From Ignavibacteriales bacterium (GTDB taxonomy: Bacteria > Bacteroidota > Ignavibacteria > UBA10030), in contig JACQPU010000321.1 of NCBI GenBank assembly GCA_016207365.1, positions 1 through 5,581 of the forward strand: a stretch of 5,581 bases of DNA. The letters are read 5' to 3'. A model generated the notes under the pieces. The model saw nothing but the letters and a program-made list of their open reading frames with translations. It did no database searches and was not told the origin of the DNA. The position numbers and the translations under genes were made by a program. Within the stretch, counting starts at the first letter, position 1. Every line of letters begins with the position of its first letter. Below, piece after piece: positions 1-5,581 of this stretch.

Positions 1-2049
1 CTCCTGCAACGTATCAACAAGCTGAATGCTGTTCTGCATGTGAACATTGTCGTCCATCGTTCCGTGCACAATTCTCAACATACCCTTGTACTTCGGCGCA
101 TGGGTCATAACGGACCCAAATGCATATCCCTCCGGATTCTCTGCCGGCGTGTCCATGTATCGTTCTGTATAATGCGTGTCGTAAAGCTTCCAATCCGTCA
201 CCGAGGAAATGGCGATTCCGTGCGTGAAGTAATCGGCCCCGTACGTCAGTGCCATGGCAGTCACGTATCCGCCATAACTTCCTCCGGTGATACAGATCTT
301 CGTTGAATCCACGAACGGCTTCGTCCTGAGCCATTTCACCGCCTCGATGTAGTCGTTCATCTCCCACTTTCCCAGATTCCTGTACATGAGAGCCACCCCT
401 TCCTTGCCGAAATGCCCCGAAGAGCGGTGATCAAATGAAATCTGGATCATTCCTTCCTGCGCAAGCCACTGATTCGAAACGCCGCGCCACGTATCCGACA
501 CTGTTGGCGCATTCGGTCCGCCGTAAACACTCACGAGCACGGGATATTTCTTGTTCGGGTCAAAATTTGTGGGAAGCGTCCAGACCGCGGGGAGGTTGTA
601 CCCGTCCGGCGTGGGAATCGTGAACAATTCCGACCGGGCAATATCAAATTCGTCGAACGCCGGCGTTTTACTGTCCCCCAACTCGCGTACGGCCTTCCCG
701 TTTCCATCGTACACTGCCATTCTGGACGGCGTGGTAGCATTGGAGTAGCTCGTAATGAAATACTTCGCGCCTGGTGAGAGTCGCACACTGTGCGTGTACG
801 GGCCAAACGTGAGGCGCGTGAGGTTCTTTCCGTCAATCCCAACCTTGTACAGGTCTGTCCGAGTCGACGCTTCCTTCTTCGCCGAGAAATAGATAACAGC
901 CCGGTCTTTGTCCACGTAATGCACGTCGGTCACGGTCCATTTCCCGGACGTGATTCTGCTCCTCATAACTCCATTCATCCCGTACCGGTACAGATGCATC
1001 CACCCGTCCTTGTCGGTCCGAATGATGTACTCGTTCGCGCTGGGGAACTCCAATTTATCCAACCACTCCACCCACGAGGGTTGGTGCTCGAAATAGACCT
1101 GCCTTTTTTTCCCGTTCCCTGCTTCGACGGCGTACACAATCAACGTATCCTGACCGCGGTTCATCCATTGAACAAGAAGTCTCCGGCTGTCCGGCGTCCA
1201 GAATGGAGGACCAAAATATTGATCCTCCTTTGAGTCAAAATCCGCCCATGCCGCGGCTCCGGTTGTAACATCCGTTATCCCTATACGCACCTCAGGATTC
1301 AGGTCACCGGCCTTGGGATAGCGGGTGCGTTCCAGATAGCCATGCTGACCCGTTGATCCGTAGATGGGAAACATCGGAACCTTCGAATCATCAAAACGAT
1401 AGAACGCGAGTTTCTTTCCATCGGGAGACCACCAGAAGGCTTTGTACCGGGATGAGCGACCAAGGATTTCCTCATAATAAACCCACGATGCCCAGCCGCT
1501 GTACACAACGTCGGAGCCGTCGGAGGTATACCGCTTTTCCTTGCCTGAGCCGAGCTCAATGGCAAAGAGGTCGTTGTCTCGAGTGAAAGCTACGTACCGG
1601 CTGTCGGGCGAGAGCGTTGGATTCTTCTCTTCTGCCGGCGATTCGGTCAGACGTTTGAAGGTTTTACTGCGCGTGTTGAGATGATAGAGATCATTCTCCT
1701 TCACATAAATCGCCTGCGTATAATCGTCATTTACAGCAGCCGGCGCTGATACATGAACGCCCGGCCCAATAAGGTCGACATACTCCTCAAGTCCCTTATA
1801 TGGAGTCGCTTTGCCGGTGCGCGCATCGACAGCAAATGTTGCTGGTTTCTGATCACCTTCCCGGCGAACCTCAAGATAGCGGGCATCGTCGAGCCATCGG
1901 GAAATGCCCGGAAGTTCCTTCAGTACGCGCGGTTCTGCGTTTCTGAAGATCTGATCGGCACTCAGAGGTTTCTTCTGCTGGCCAATGACTATCGTAAGCG
2001 GAACGAGAACGGCAAAGATCCGAACGGAAACAGAGGCGATTGATTTCAT
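1..2049 (-). CDS. Secreted dipeptidyl-peptidase-IV-type S9 serine peptidase (3' end outside the window)
   Basis: The minus strand reads as one uninterrupted frame of 683 codons from the ATG at 2049 to the window edge. An in-frame TAA at 2058-2056 makes this ATG the first possible start. Residues 1-23 form a signal peptide (basic start, hydrophobic core, VIG before QQKK), so the protein is probably exported. The first ~460 residues look like the DPP-IV beta-propeller, including WVYYEEI with Glu193-Glu194, the pair that binds the substrate N-terminus in DPP-IV. The rest is the S9 alpha/beta-hydrolase domain: oxyanion Tyr509 in VYGGP, nucleophile Ser591 in GGSYGG, substrate-pocket YTERYM at 627-632, and catalytic Asp666 in HGTMDDNVH. 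The catalytic His is expected about 32 residues after the Asp, beyond the window. Known family role: removal of N-terminal dipeptides, often X-Pro, from peptides. The exact substrate is unknown. The Trp usual before the nucleophile (GWSYGG) is Gly here. No clear Shine-Dalgarno precedes the start. Confidence 0.95.
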   Translation of the reverse strand, partial: MKSIASVSVRIFAVLVPLTIVIGQQKKPLSADQIFRNAEPRVLKELPGISRWLDDARYLEVRREGDQKPATFAVDARTGKATPYKGLEEYVDLIGPGVHVSAPAAVNDDYTQAIYVKENDLYHLNTRSKTFKRLTESPAEEKNPTLSPDSRYVAFTRDNDLFAIELGSGKEKRYTSDGSDVVYSGWASWVYYEEILGRSSRYKAFWWSPDGKKLAFYRFDDSKVPMFPIYGSTGQHGYLERTRYPKAGDLNPEVRIGITDVTTGAAAWADFDSKEDQYFGPPFWTPDSRRLLVQWMNRGQDTLIVYAVEAGNGKKRQVYFEHQPSWVEWLDKLEFPSANEYIIRTDKDGWMHLYRYGMNGVMRSRITSGKWTVTDVHYVDKDRAVIYFSAKKEASTRTDLYKVGIDGKNLTRLTFGPYTHSVRLSPGAKYFITSYSNATTPSRMAVYDGNGKAVRELGDSKTPAFDEFDIARSELFTIPTPDGYNLPAVWTLPTNFDPNKKYPVLVSVYGGPNAPTVSDTWRGVSNQWLAQEGMIQISFDHRSSGHFGKEGVALMYRNLGKWEMNDYIEAVKWLRTKPFVDSTKICITGGSYGGYVTAMALTYGADYFTHGIAISSVTDWKLYDTHYTERYMDTPAENPEGYAFGSVMTHAPKYKGMLRIVHGTMDDNVHMQNSIQLVDTLQE

Positions 2050-2156
2050 GTGTCTTTAGGGCTTGATAGAGAGGAATGATCATCGTTGAGGTCCCACATC
2101 ATCGTATACGACCGGGGGTGCTGTCAGATATCTTCTGCGGGACTTCTTGGACGACT

Positions 2157-2185
2157 AATCTAGGACTAACATGCCGCGGAATCAA
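2157..2185 (-). promoter_or_regulatory. Predicted sigma-70-like promoter of the S9 peptidase gene
   Basis: Read on the minus strand, TTGATT (2185-2180) and TAGATT (2162-2157) are separated by exactly 17 bases. Each box matches the sigma-70 consensus at 4 of 6 positions. Transcription would start near 2150 and give a leader of about 100 bases before the ATG at 2049. The promoter lies just downstream, in the minus sense, of the intrinsic terminator at 2197-2231, so it would drive the peptidase gene independently of anything transcribed further upstream. This rests on motif reading only; the group-specific promoter consensus of this organism is unknown. Confidence 0.45.
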
Positions 2186-2196
2186 GCGGAATGGGC

Positions 2197-2231
2197 AAAA
2201 AAAGCCCCGGCGCAGCTTGGTACGCCGGGGC
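2197..2231 (-). terminator. Rho-independent terminator, minus strand, without an assigned gene
   Basis: A perfect 9-bp G+C-rich inverted repeat (GCCCCGGCG at 2204-2212 and CGCCGGGGC at 2223-2231) encloses a 10-base loop. It is flanked by seven A residues at 2197-2203. On the minus strand this reads as a stem-loop followed directly by seven U, a textbook intrinsic terminator. On the plus strand there is no U tract after the stem, so it is one-directional. No minus-strand protein gene ends here: the next gene to the right is citrate synthase on the opposite strand. It may end a small RNA, stop antisense transcription out of the citrate synthase promoter region, or be a remnant of a lost gene. 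Confidence 0.75.
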
Positions 2232-2320
2232 CAGGGAGGCTGTCATGAATCAACCGGCCTCTTGCCAGACCGGCAGATCTGAAATATAAACAGGGGATGA
2301 GGAAAGGAAGTTCCAGAAAG

Positions 2321-2388
2321 ATTGATTCATTGGTTCATTGATTCAATACAAGTATTGACTCAATGAGTCAATCATTCAATGATTCAAT
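2321..2388. repeat. Array of ATTGA-N-TCAAT palindromes / 8-bp repeats, operator-like
   Basis: About 68 bases are built from 8-bp units: ATTGATTC, ATTGGTTC, ATTGATTC, a spacer unit, then ATTGACTC, AATGAGTC, AATCATTC and AATGATTC. Within this lie two perfect copies of the 11-base palindrome ATTGA-N-TCAAT (2337-2347, 2354-2364). Copies with one mismatch lie at 2321-2331, 2362-2372 and 2378-2388. The two halves also fold on each other as an imperfect ~22-bp hairpin centred near 2350 (CAATA / TATTG at the tip). The array sits about 100 bases before the citrate synthase start. Clustered, phased palindromes are typical of cooperative repressor or activator binding, but a simple repeat or a cruciform-forming element is also possible. 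The binding protein is not identifiable from the sequence. Confidence 0.6.
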
Positions 2389-2417
2389 TTCTTTCCACTC
2401 AGATTTTGCTGGAAAAA

Positions 2418-2442
2418 TTGCCGAATTTTTGCTTTATTTTTG
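2418..2442 (+). promoter_or_regulatory. Possible promoter of the citrate synthase operon (weak)
   Basis: TATTTTTG at 2435-2442 fits the TAnnTTTG -7 element known from Bacteroidetes sigma-A promoters. The upstream TTG at 2418-2420 is closer than the spacing normally seen there. No good sigma-70 pair with 16-18 base spacing was found between 2320 and 2470. The surrounding A+T-rich stretch just before the ribosome binding site is the natural location, but the exact boxes are uncertain. Confidence 0.2.
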
Positions 2443-2449
2443 ACTCAAT
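2439..2449. promoter_or_regulatory. Isolated further copy of the operator-like palindrome
   Basis: TTTGACTCAAT matches ATTGA-N-TCAAT with one mismatch, and its last ten bases TTGACTCAAT are identical to 2355-2364 in the main array. It lies 37 bases before the citrate synthase ATG, in or next to the place where the promoter must be. A protein bound here would be well placed to block transcription, with the upstream array acting as auxiliary sites. This is inference from position and repetition only. Confidence 0.35.
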
Positions 2450-2475
2450 ACGGGGACCACGTCACCGCTTCGCCC

Positions 2476-2480
2476 AGGAG
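2476..2480 (+). promoter_or_regulatory. Ribosome binding site of citrate synthase
   Basis: AGGAG ends five bases before the ATG at 2486. It fixes the start codon of the citrate synthase and shows that at least this operon uses Shine-Dalgarno-led initiation, which is uncommon in typical Bacteroidales. Confidence 0.8.
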
Positions 2481-2485
2481 CACCC

Positions 2486-3775
2486 ATGCCGGATACACTC
2501 ACGATCACCGACAACAGGACGGACAAGAAATACGAAATCCCGATCGAGCACGATACGATCCGAGCCCTTGATTTGCGACAGATCAAGGTAAAGGACGATG
2601 ACTTCGGTCTGATGGCCTACGACCCTGCCTTCATGAACACGGCATCGGTCAAAAGCCGGATCACGTATATCGACGGCGACAGGGGAATCCTCCGTTATCG
2701 CGGATATCCCATCGAACAACTTGCCGAACACTCAACGTCATTCATGGAGGTCGCCTACCTGCTTCTGAAAGGCGAGCTCCCCACCCATGCACAGCGTGAG
2801 GAATGGCGAAACACCATTCGCCATCACACGTTTGTCCACGAGAACGTCAAGAAACTCATGGAGGGCTTTCGTTATGACGCCCATCCCATGGGCATGTTCA
2901 TCAGCACGATCGCGGCCCTTTCCACGTTCTATCCGGAAGCAAAGAATATCTTCGACGCCGGCGTCCGACAGCGCCAGATAAACCGGCTCATCGCAAAAGT
3001 TCCGACCATCGCCGCCTTTTCGTATCGTCATTCCAAGGGAATGCCGTACGTTTATCCGGACAACGCGCTCACGTACGCCGGCAACTTCCTGAACATGATG
3101 TTTCAGATGGGTGGAGCCAAATATGATCCCCATCCGGCGCTCGAGCACGCGCTGACGGTACTGTTCATTCTTCATGCAGACCATGAGCAGAATTGCAGCG
3201 CGAACGCCATGCGGGGTGTGGGAAGCTCGTACGTGGATCCTTATTCTGCCTGCGCGGCAGCGGCGGCAGCGCTCTGGGGACCCCTCCACGGCGGCGCCAA
3301 CGAAGCCGTCCTCCGCATGCTGGACGAAATCGACGACAAGAAAAATATCCCCGGTTTCATCAAAGAGGTCAAGGACGGCAAGGGCAGGCTCATGGGATTC
3401 GGCCACCGCGTGTACAAGAACTACGATCCGCGTGCCAAAGTCATCAAGAAACTCGCCTATGAAGTGTTCGAAGTCACCGGAAAGAATCCAAAACTCGACA
3501 TCGCCCTCGAACTAGAACGCATCGCCCTGGAAGACGAATACTTTGTCAAACGGAAACTGTATCCCAATGTGGACTTCTATTCGGGTCTGATCTACCAGGC
3601 CATGGGATTCCCGATGGACTTTTTCCCCGTCCTTTTTGCTATTCCCCGTACGGTCGGGTGGCTTGCCCAATGGGAGGAACACATCCTGGATTCCGAGCAG
3701 AAGATTGCAAGACCGCGGCAGATCTATCTCGGCCATCAGGAACGCCAGTGGGTACCGATCGACAAGAGGAAATAA
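2486..3775 (+). CDS. gltA: Citrate synthase, type-I hexameric class (GltA-like)
   Basis: This 429-residue enzyme condenses oxaloacetate and acetyl-CoA to citrate, the entry step of the TCA cycle, in the cytoplasm. Length and layout match E. coli GltA, including the extra N-terminal beta region before the DPAFMNTASVKSRITYIDGD segment. The catalytic triad is intact: His268 in PLHGGANEA, His307 in GFGHRVYKNYDPRA and Asp363 in YPNVDFYSG. The oxaloacetate-binding His230 lies in LHADHEQN. RLIAK at 167-171 keeps the Arg and Lys that in E. coli help bind the inhibitor NADH, but the Cys206 counterpart is not evident, so allosteric NADH control is possible rather than shown. The start is set by AGGAG five bases upstream. 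It is the first gene of a probable four-gene operon; the next gene follows after 45 bases with no terminator between. The palindrome array upstream suggests transcriptional control. A methylcitrate synthase is less likely, since those are usually shorter and lack this N-terminal region. Confidence 0.96.
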   Translation: MPDTLTITDNRTDKKYEIPIEHDTIRALDLRQIKVKDDDFGLMAYDPAFMNTASVKSRITYIDGDRGILRYRGYPIEQLAEHSTSFMEVAYLLLKGELPTHAQREEWRNTIRHHTFVHENVKKLMEGFRYDAHPMGMFISTIAALSTFYPEAKNIFDAGVRQRQINRLIAKVPTIAAFSYRHSKGMPYVYPDNALTYAGNFLNMMFQMGGAKYDPHPALEHALTVLFILHADHEQNCSANAMRGVGSSYVDPYSACAAAAAALWGPLHGGANEAVLRMLDEIDDKKNIPGFIKEVKDGKGRLMGFGHRVYKNYDPRAKVIKKLAYEVFEVTGKNPKLDIALELERIALEDEYFVKRKLYPNVDFYSGLIYQAMGFPMDFFPVLFAIPRTVGWLAQWEEHILDSEQKIARPRQIYLGHQERQWVPIDKRK

Positions 3776-3820
3776 AGGGGTTCACGTACCGACAACGGGG
3801 GTGAATGAAGAGATTCCTCC

Positions 3821-4300
3821 ATGGCCAAACGCCACGAAAGCCTCATTCCACTTTCCCAGGATCATTATCACGGACTGCTGCTTGTTCAACAGATCAGGAC
3901 AACGGACCGGACCATGATCAGTGGATGGCCCGATGAGCCTGTGAAGCAGGCCAACTTTGTTGTGGAATTTTACAATGAACACCTGATCCCTCATTTTCAG
4001 GCAGAAGAGCAATCCCTGTTCCCTCTCGTTCTTCAGTATGTTCCCCGCGGCAAGAAGCAGGTGGAGGGCCTTCTCAACGAACACCGGCGTGTTCTGGAAT
4101 TTGTTGAGGGCTTCAAGAACCCAAAAGCAGATTTGGCCCGGAAGCAGCTCACGGATTTCGCCACCCTGCTCGAGGGACACATACGCAAGGAAGAGCGGGA
4201 GCTTTTTCCGTTGTTCGAATCCGAGGCGCCGCCCGAAGTGCTTAACCGTGCGAAACATCTTCTGCGCCGTTCCCCCGATGCCCCATCCTCCCATTCATGA
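3821..4300 (+). CDS. Hemerythrin-like HHE-domain protein
   Basis: A 159-residue soluble protein with the four-helix hemerythrin pattern that normally holds a di-iron site. Candidate ligands are His15 and/or His17 (SQDHYHGL), His54/His58 with Glu62 (HLIPHFQAEEQSLFP), His88 (LLNEHRRVL), and His120 with Glu124/Glu125 (GHIRKEERELFP). The two HxxxE-ELFP helices are the clearest signature. The family binds O2 or NO or senses iron and oxygen; which of these applies here cannot be read from sequence. There is no signal peptide, membrane segment or fused signalling domain, and the C-terminal ~15 residues look unstructured. An in-frame TGA at 3806-3808 makes ATG 3821 the first start; the ribosome site (GAAGAG) is weak. 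It sits 45 bases after citrate synthase and its TGA overlaps the next ATG, so it is almost certainly in the same operon. It might protect or sense oxygen/NO for neighbouring metabolism, which is inference. Confidence 0.88.
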   Translation: MAKRHESLIPLSQDHYHGLLLVQQIRTTDRTMISGWPDEPVKQANFVVEFYNEHLIPHFQAEEQSLFPLVLQYVPRGKKQVEGLLNEHRRVLEFVEGFKNPKADLARKQLTDFATLLEGHIRKEERELFPLFESEAPPEVLNRAKHLLRRSPDAPSSHS

Positions 4301-5451
4301 ATCCTCCCTCCTTTCTTATTCTCTCGGCAAGCGGGGGAGTCGGGCACCTGCGCGCAGCGAGTGCACTGGAAAAGAGCGCATCAACTCTTGAACCCCGCAT
4401 CGCCTGCAAGAACCACGACTGCCTGGACTTCACATCCAAAGCGTTCAAGAGACTGTATGCAGATTCCTATCTTGCGATGGTGAACAGAGCTCCTGAACTC
4501 TGGGGCTATTTGTATTCCAAATCCCAGATGAAGCCGTACGAGAAAAAGGGATTGCTGAAGATCTTCGACGACTTGAACTACAGGCAGTACCTGGAATTCC
4601 TGAAACAGGAGCAACCGGATGCAATCCTCTGCACGCACTTCCTGCCGTACATCGCCATCTCCAAACGGCTGCGTTTGGCCGGAGTCAAGGCCCCCGTGTT
4701 CGCGGTCACTACTGATTTCGATGCCCACCAATACTGGGTAGACCCCGTTGTCCAACGGTACTATGTGCACACCGAAGAATCTGCCTGGCAACTTCGTTCC
4801 AAGGGAGCGCCCGCGGAGCGAATCCGTGTCCTCGGCATTCCCATCATGCCGCAGTTCGCAAGGCGCGAATCCCCGGCCGCCATCAGACAGCGCCTGGGCC
4901 TCCCCCCTGGTCGCCTCACGCTTTTGATGATCTGGGGCGGATTCGGCGTGGGGAAACCTGAAAAGATGGTCCAGGAAGTGTTGGCCATGCTTCAGATTTT
5001 TGCCGAGAAGGAGTTCACGCTGGTTGCTGTGTGCGGTAAGAACGAGAAGCTCCGGAGCCACATGGCTCAACTCGAACCACCTTCCAATGTGATTCTAAAA
5101 CCGACCGGATTCGTCGAGAACATTCACGAGTGGATGAATGCCTGTGATATTCTTATCTCCAAAGCCGGCGGATTGACCTCCGCGGAGGCGATGGCCATGG
5201 GTATTCCGATGCTCATTGTCGATCCGATTCCGGGTCAGGAAACCAGAAACGCCGAAATCATTGCTGAACAACGGGCCGGCTGGAAGGCGCTTGATATCGC
5301 GAACATTGGATACAAGATCAAGCGCATCATCGAAGAGCCACAGGTGCTCGAACAAGCGCGGTCGGCAACATCCCGCCTTGCAAAACCGAACGCCGCGCGC
5401 GACATCCTGCTCGACGTCCGCGAGCTTGTCACAAAAGGAGGATCAACATGA
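4297..5451 (+). CDS. GT28-family glycosyltransferase, MGDG synthase / UgtP-like
   Basis: A 384-residue protein with the two-domain layout of monogalactosyldiacylglycerol synthase and the processive diacylglycerol glucosyltransferase UgtP. The N-terminal acceptor-side domain (about 5-185) starts with the glycine loop SASGGVGH (10-17) and carries VTTDFDAHQYWVDP (137-150), a hallmark of this family. The C-terminal donor domain (about 205-365) has the nucleotide-sugar motif SKAGGLTSAEAMAMG (288-302) followed by PIPGQETRNAE (310-320). Expected role: transfer of a sugar from a UDP-sugar to a lipid acceptor at the inner membrane face, making a glycolipid. Whether the sugar is glucose or galactose, and whether the acceptor is diacylglycerol, is unknown. 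MurG is a more distant relative and a less likely identity. No Shine-Dalgarno precedes the ATG, which overlaps the hemerythrin stop by 4 bases, so translation probably depends on coupling. The stop again overlaps the next start. Confidence 0.88.
   Translation: MNPPSFLILSASGGVGHLRAASALEKSASTLEPRIACKNHDCLDFTSKAFKRLYADSYLAMVNRAPELWGYLYSKSQMKPYEKKGLLKIFDDLNYRQYLEFLKQEQPDAILCTHFLPYIAISKRLRLAGVKAPVFAVTTDFDAHQYWVDPVVQRYYVHTEESAWQLRSKGAPAERIRVLGIPIMPQFARRESPAAIRQRLGLPPGRLTLLMIWGGFGVGKPEKMVQEVLAMLQIFAEKEFTLVAVCGKNEKLRSHMAQLEPPSNVILKPTGFVENIHEWMNACDILISKAGGLTSAEAMAMGIPMLIVDPIPGQETRNAEIIAEQRAGWKALDIANIGYKIKRIIEEPQVLEQARSATSRLAKPNAARDILLDVRELVTKGGST
5434..5441 (+). promoter_or_regulatory. Strong ribosome binding site for the downstream hydrolase
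   Basis: AAAGGAGG, an almost perfect anti-16S match, lies inside the end of the glycosyltransferase gene six bases before the ATG at 5448. It fixes the start of the hydrolase and allows initiation independent of, or stronger than, the upstream gene. This contrasts with the glycosyltransferase, which has no such site. Confidence 0.8.
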
Positions 5452-5581
5452 AAATCAAGGTTAATGGATTGACCCTCAACTATCAGGAACGGGGACTTCC
5501 TCAGGGATCTTCGATCGTGTTCATCCATGGGTTCCCCTTTAGCCACGCCATGTGGGATCCCCAAATGATGGCTCTCCCACA
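5448..5581 (+). CDS. Alpha/beta hydrolase, N-terminal part (3' end outside the window)
   Basis: The 44 codons seen begin MKIKVNGLTLNYQERG, a typical first beta-hairpin of alpha/beta-hydrolase-fold enzymes. IVFIHGFPFSHAMW (23-36) follows; its HGFP stretch is the oxyanion-hole HG motif after strand beta-3. Nucleophile, acid and His lie beyond the window, so esterase, lipase, haloperoxidase-like or other activity cannot be told apart. No signal peptide is present. The ATG overlaps the glycosyltransferase stop by 4 bases (ATGA) and has a strong ribosome site, so it belongs to the same operon. A role in lipid or ester turnover beside a glycolipid synthase would make sense but is inference. Confidence 0.85.
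   Translation, partial: MKIKVNGLTLNYQERGLPQGSSIVFIHGFPFSHAMWDPQMMALP

Larger units (their letters stand above)
2050..2485. other. Divergent intergenic region with no protein gene seen
   Basis: This region separates the start of the S9 peptidase (minus) from the start of citrate synthase (plus). From left to right it holds the peptidase leader and promoter (to 2185), a minus-strand intrinsic terminator (2197-2231), a small hairpin (about 2254-2273), and a purine-rich stretch (about 2281-2320). Then come the palindrome array (2321-2388) and an A+T-rich stretch up to the citrate synthase ribosome binding site. The small hairpin pairs 7 bp only on the minus strand, where one pair is a G-U wobble; the plus strand has an A-C mismatch there. 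The short open frames in the region have no ribosome binding sites and no recognisable protein character. I see no tRNA or known structured RNA in it. Confidence 0.7.

Noticed and set aside
790..1233. 147-codon plus-strand open frame inside the S9 peptidase gene
   Set aside because: Antisense to the uninterrupted propeller domain of the peptidase and without known motifs.
2170..2247. Short minus-strand leader peptide (ATG at 2247) running through the terminator, as in amino-acid attenuation
   Set aside because: No ribosome site, no run of a single regulatory amino acid, and the peptidase promoter appears to lie downstream of the hairpin.
2321..2388. CRISPR array
   Set aside because: The units are only 8 bases and contiguous, without unique spacers of 25-40 bases, and no cas genes are nearby.
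2379..2591. 70-codon plus-strand open frame running into citrate synthase
   Set aside because: It begins in the repeat array without a ribosome site and overlaps the well-supported citrate synthase start in another frame.
2738..3406. 222-codon open frame on the minus strand inside citrate synthase
   Set aside because: It is fully antisense to an intact citrate synthase with all catalytic residues, resembles no protein family I know, and is explained by the codon bias of the plus-strand gene.
3776..3820. Terminator between citrate synthase and hemerythrin (TTCAC ... GTGAA pairing at 3781-3805)
   Set aside because: Only five pairs around a 15-base loop and no U tract, so it would not stop transcription.
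3782..4294. 170-codon minus-strand open frame opposite the hemerythrin gene
   Set aside because: It mirrors the hemerythrin gene exactly, has no recognisable domain, and the plus-strand product has clear metal-ligand motifs.
4381..5070. 229-codon minus-strand open frame inside the glycosyltransferase gene
   Set aside because: Antisense shadow of a gene with strong GT28 motifs; no protein character of its own.

Overview
The window holds the end of one transcription unit on the minus strand and the start of another on the plus strand. They diverge from an intergenic region of about 436 bases. Base composition is moderately G+C-rich in the genes and locally A+T-rich between 2280 and 2450. The gene types (secreted DPP-IV-type S9 peptidase, type-I hexameric-class citrate synthase, hemerythrin-like protein, MGDG-synthase-type glycosyltransferase) and the presence of Shine-Dalgarno sequences suggest a free-living Gram-negative bacterium. 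The FCB group (for example an Ignavibacteria/Chlorobi-like or deep Bacteroidota lineage) is my best guess. It is an inference from style, not from a marker gene.

Left part (1-2049, minus strand): a nearly complete dipeptidyl-peptidase-IV-type serine peptidase with a signal peptide. Its C-terminal end, including the catalytic His, runs off the window. A plausible sigma-70-like promoter lies about 110 bases upstream of its start.

Middle (2050-2485): no protein gene. It contains the peptidase promoter, a strong intrinsic terminator that works only on the minus strand and has no visible gene to terminate, a small hairpin, and a compact array of ATTGA-N-TCAAT palindromes that looks like a multi-site operator in front of citrate synthase. 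This is the most unexplained part of the window.

Right part (2486-5581, plus strand): a tight run of four genes: citrate synthase, then after 45 bases a hemerythrin-like protein, then (4-base ATGA overlap) a GT28 family MGDG-synthase/UgtP-like glycosyltransferase, then (another ATGA overlap with a strong Shine-Dalgarno) an alpha/beta hydrolase cut off by the window edge. The spacing suggests co-transcription and translational coupling. The mix joins a central carbon enzyme to an iron/oxygen-binding protein and possible glycolipid metabolism. I see no clear proof of a novel system; the best leads are the palindrome array, the orphan terminator and the gene combination.
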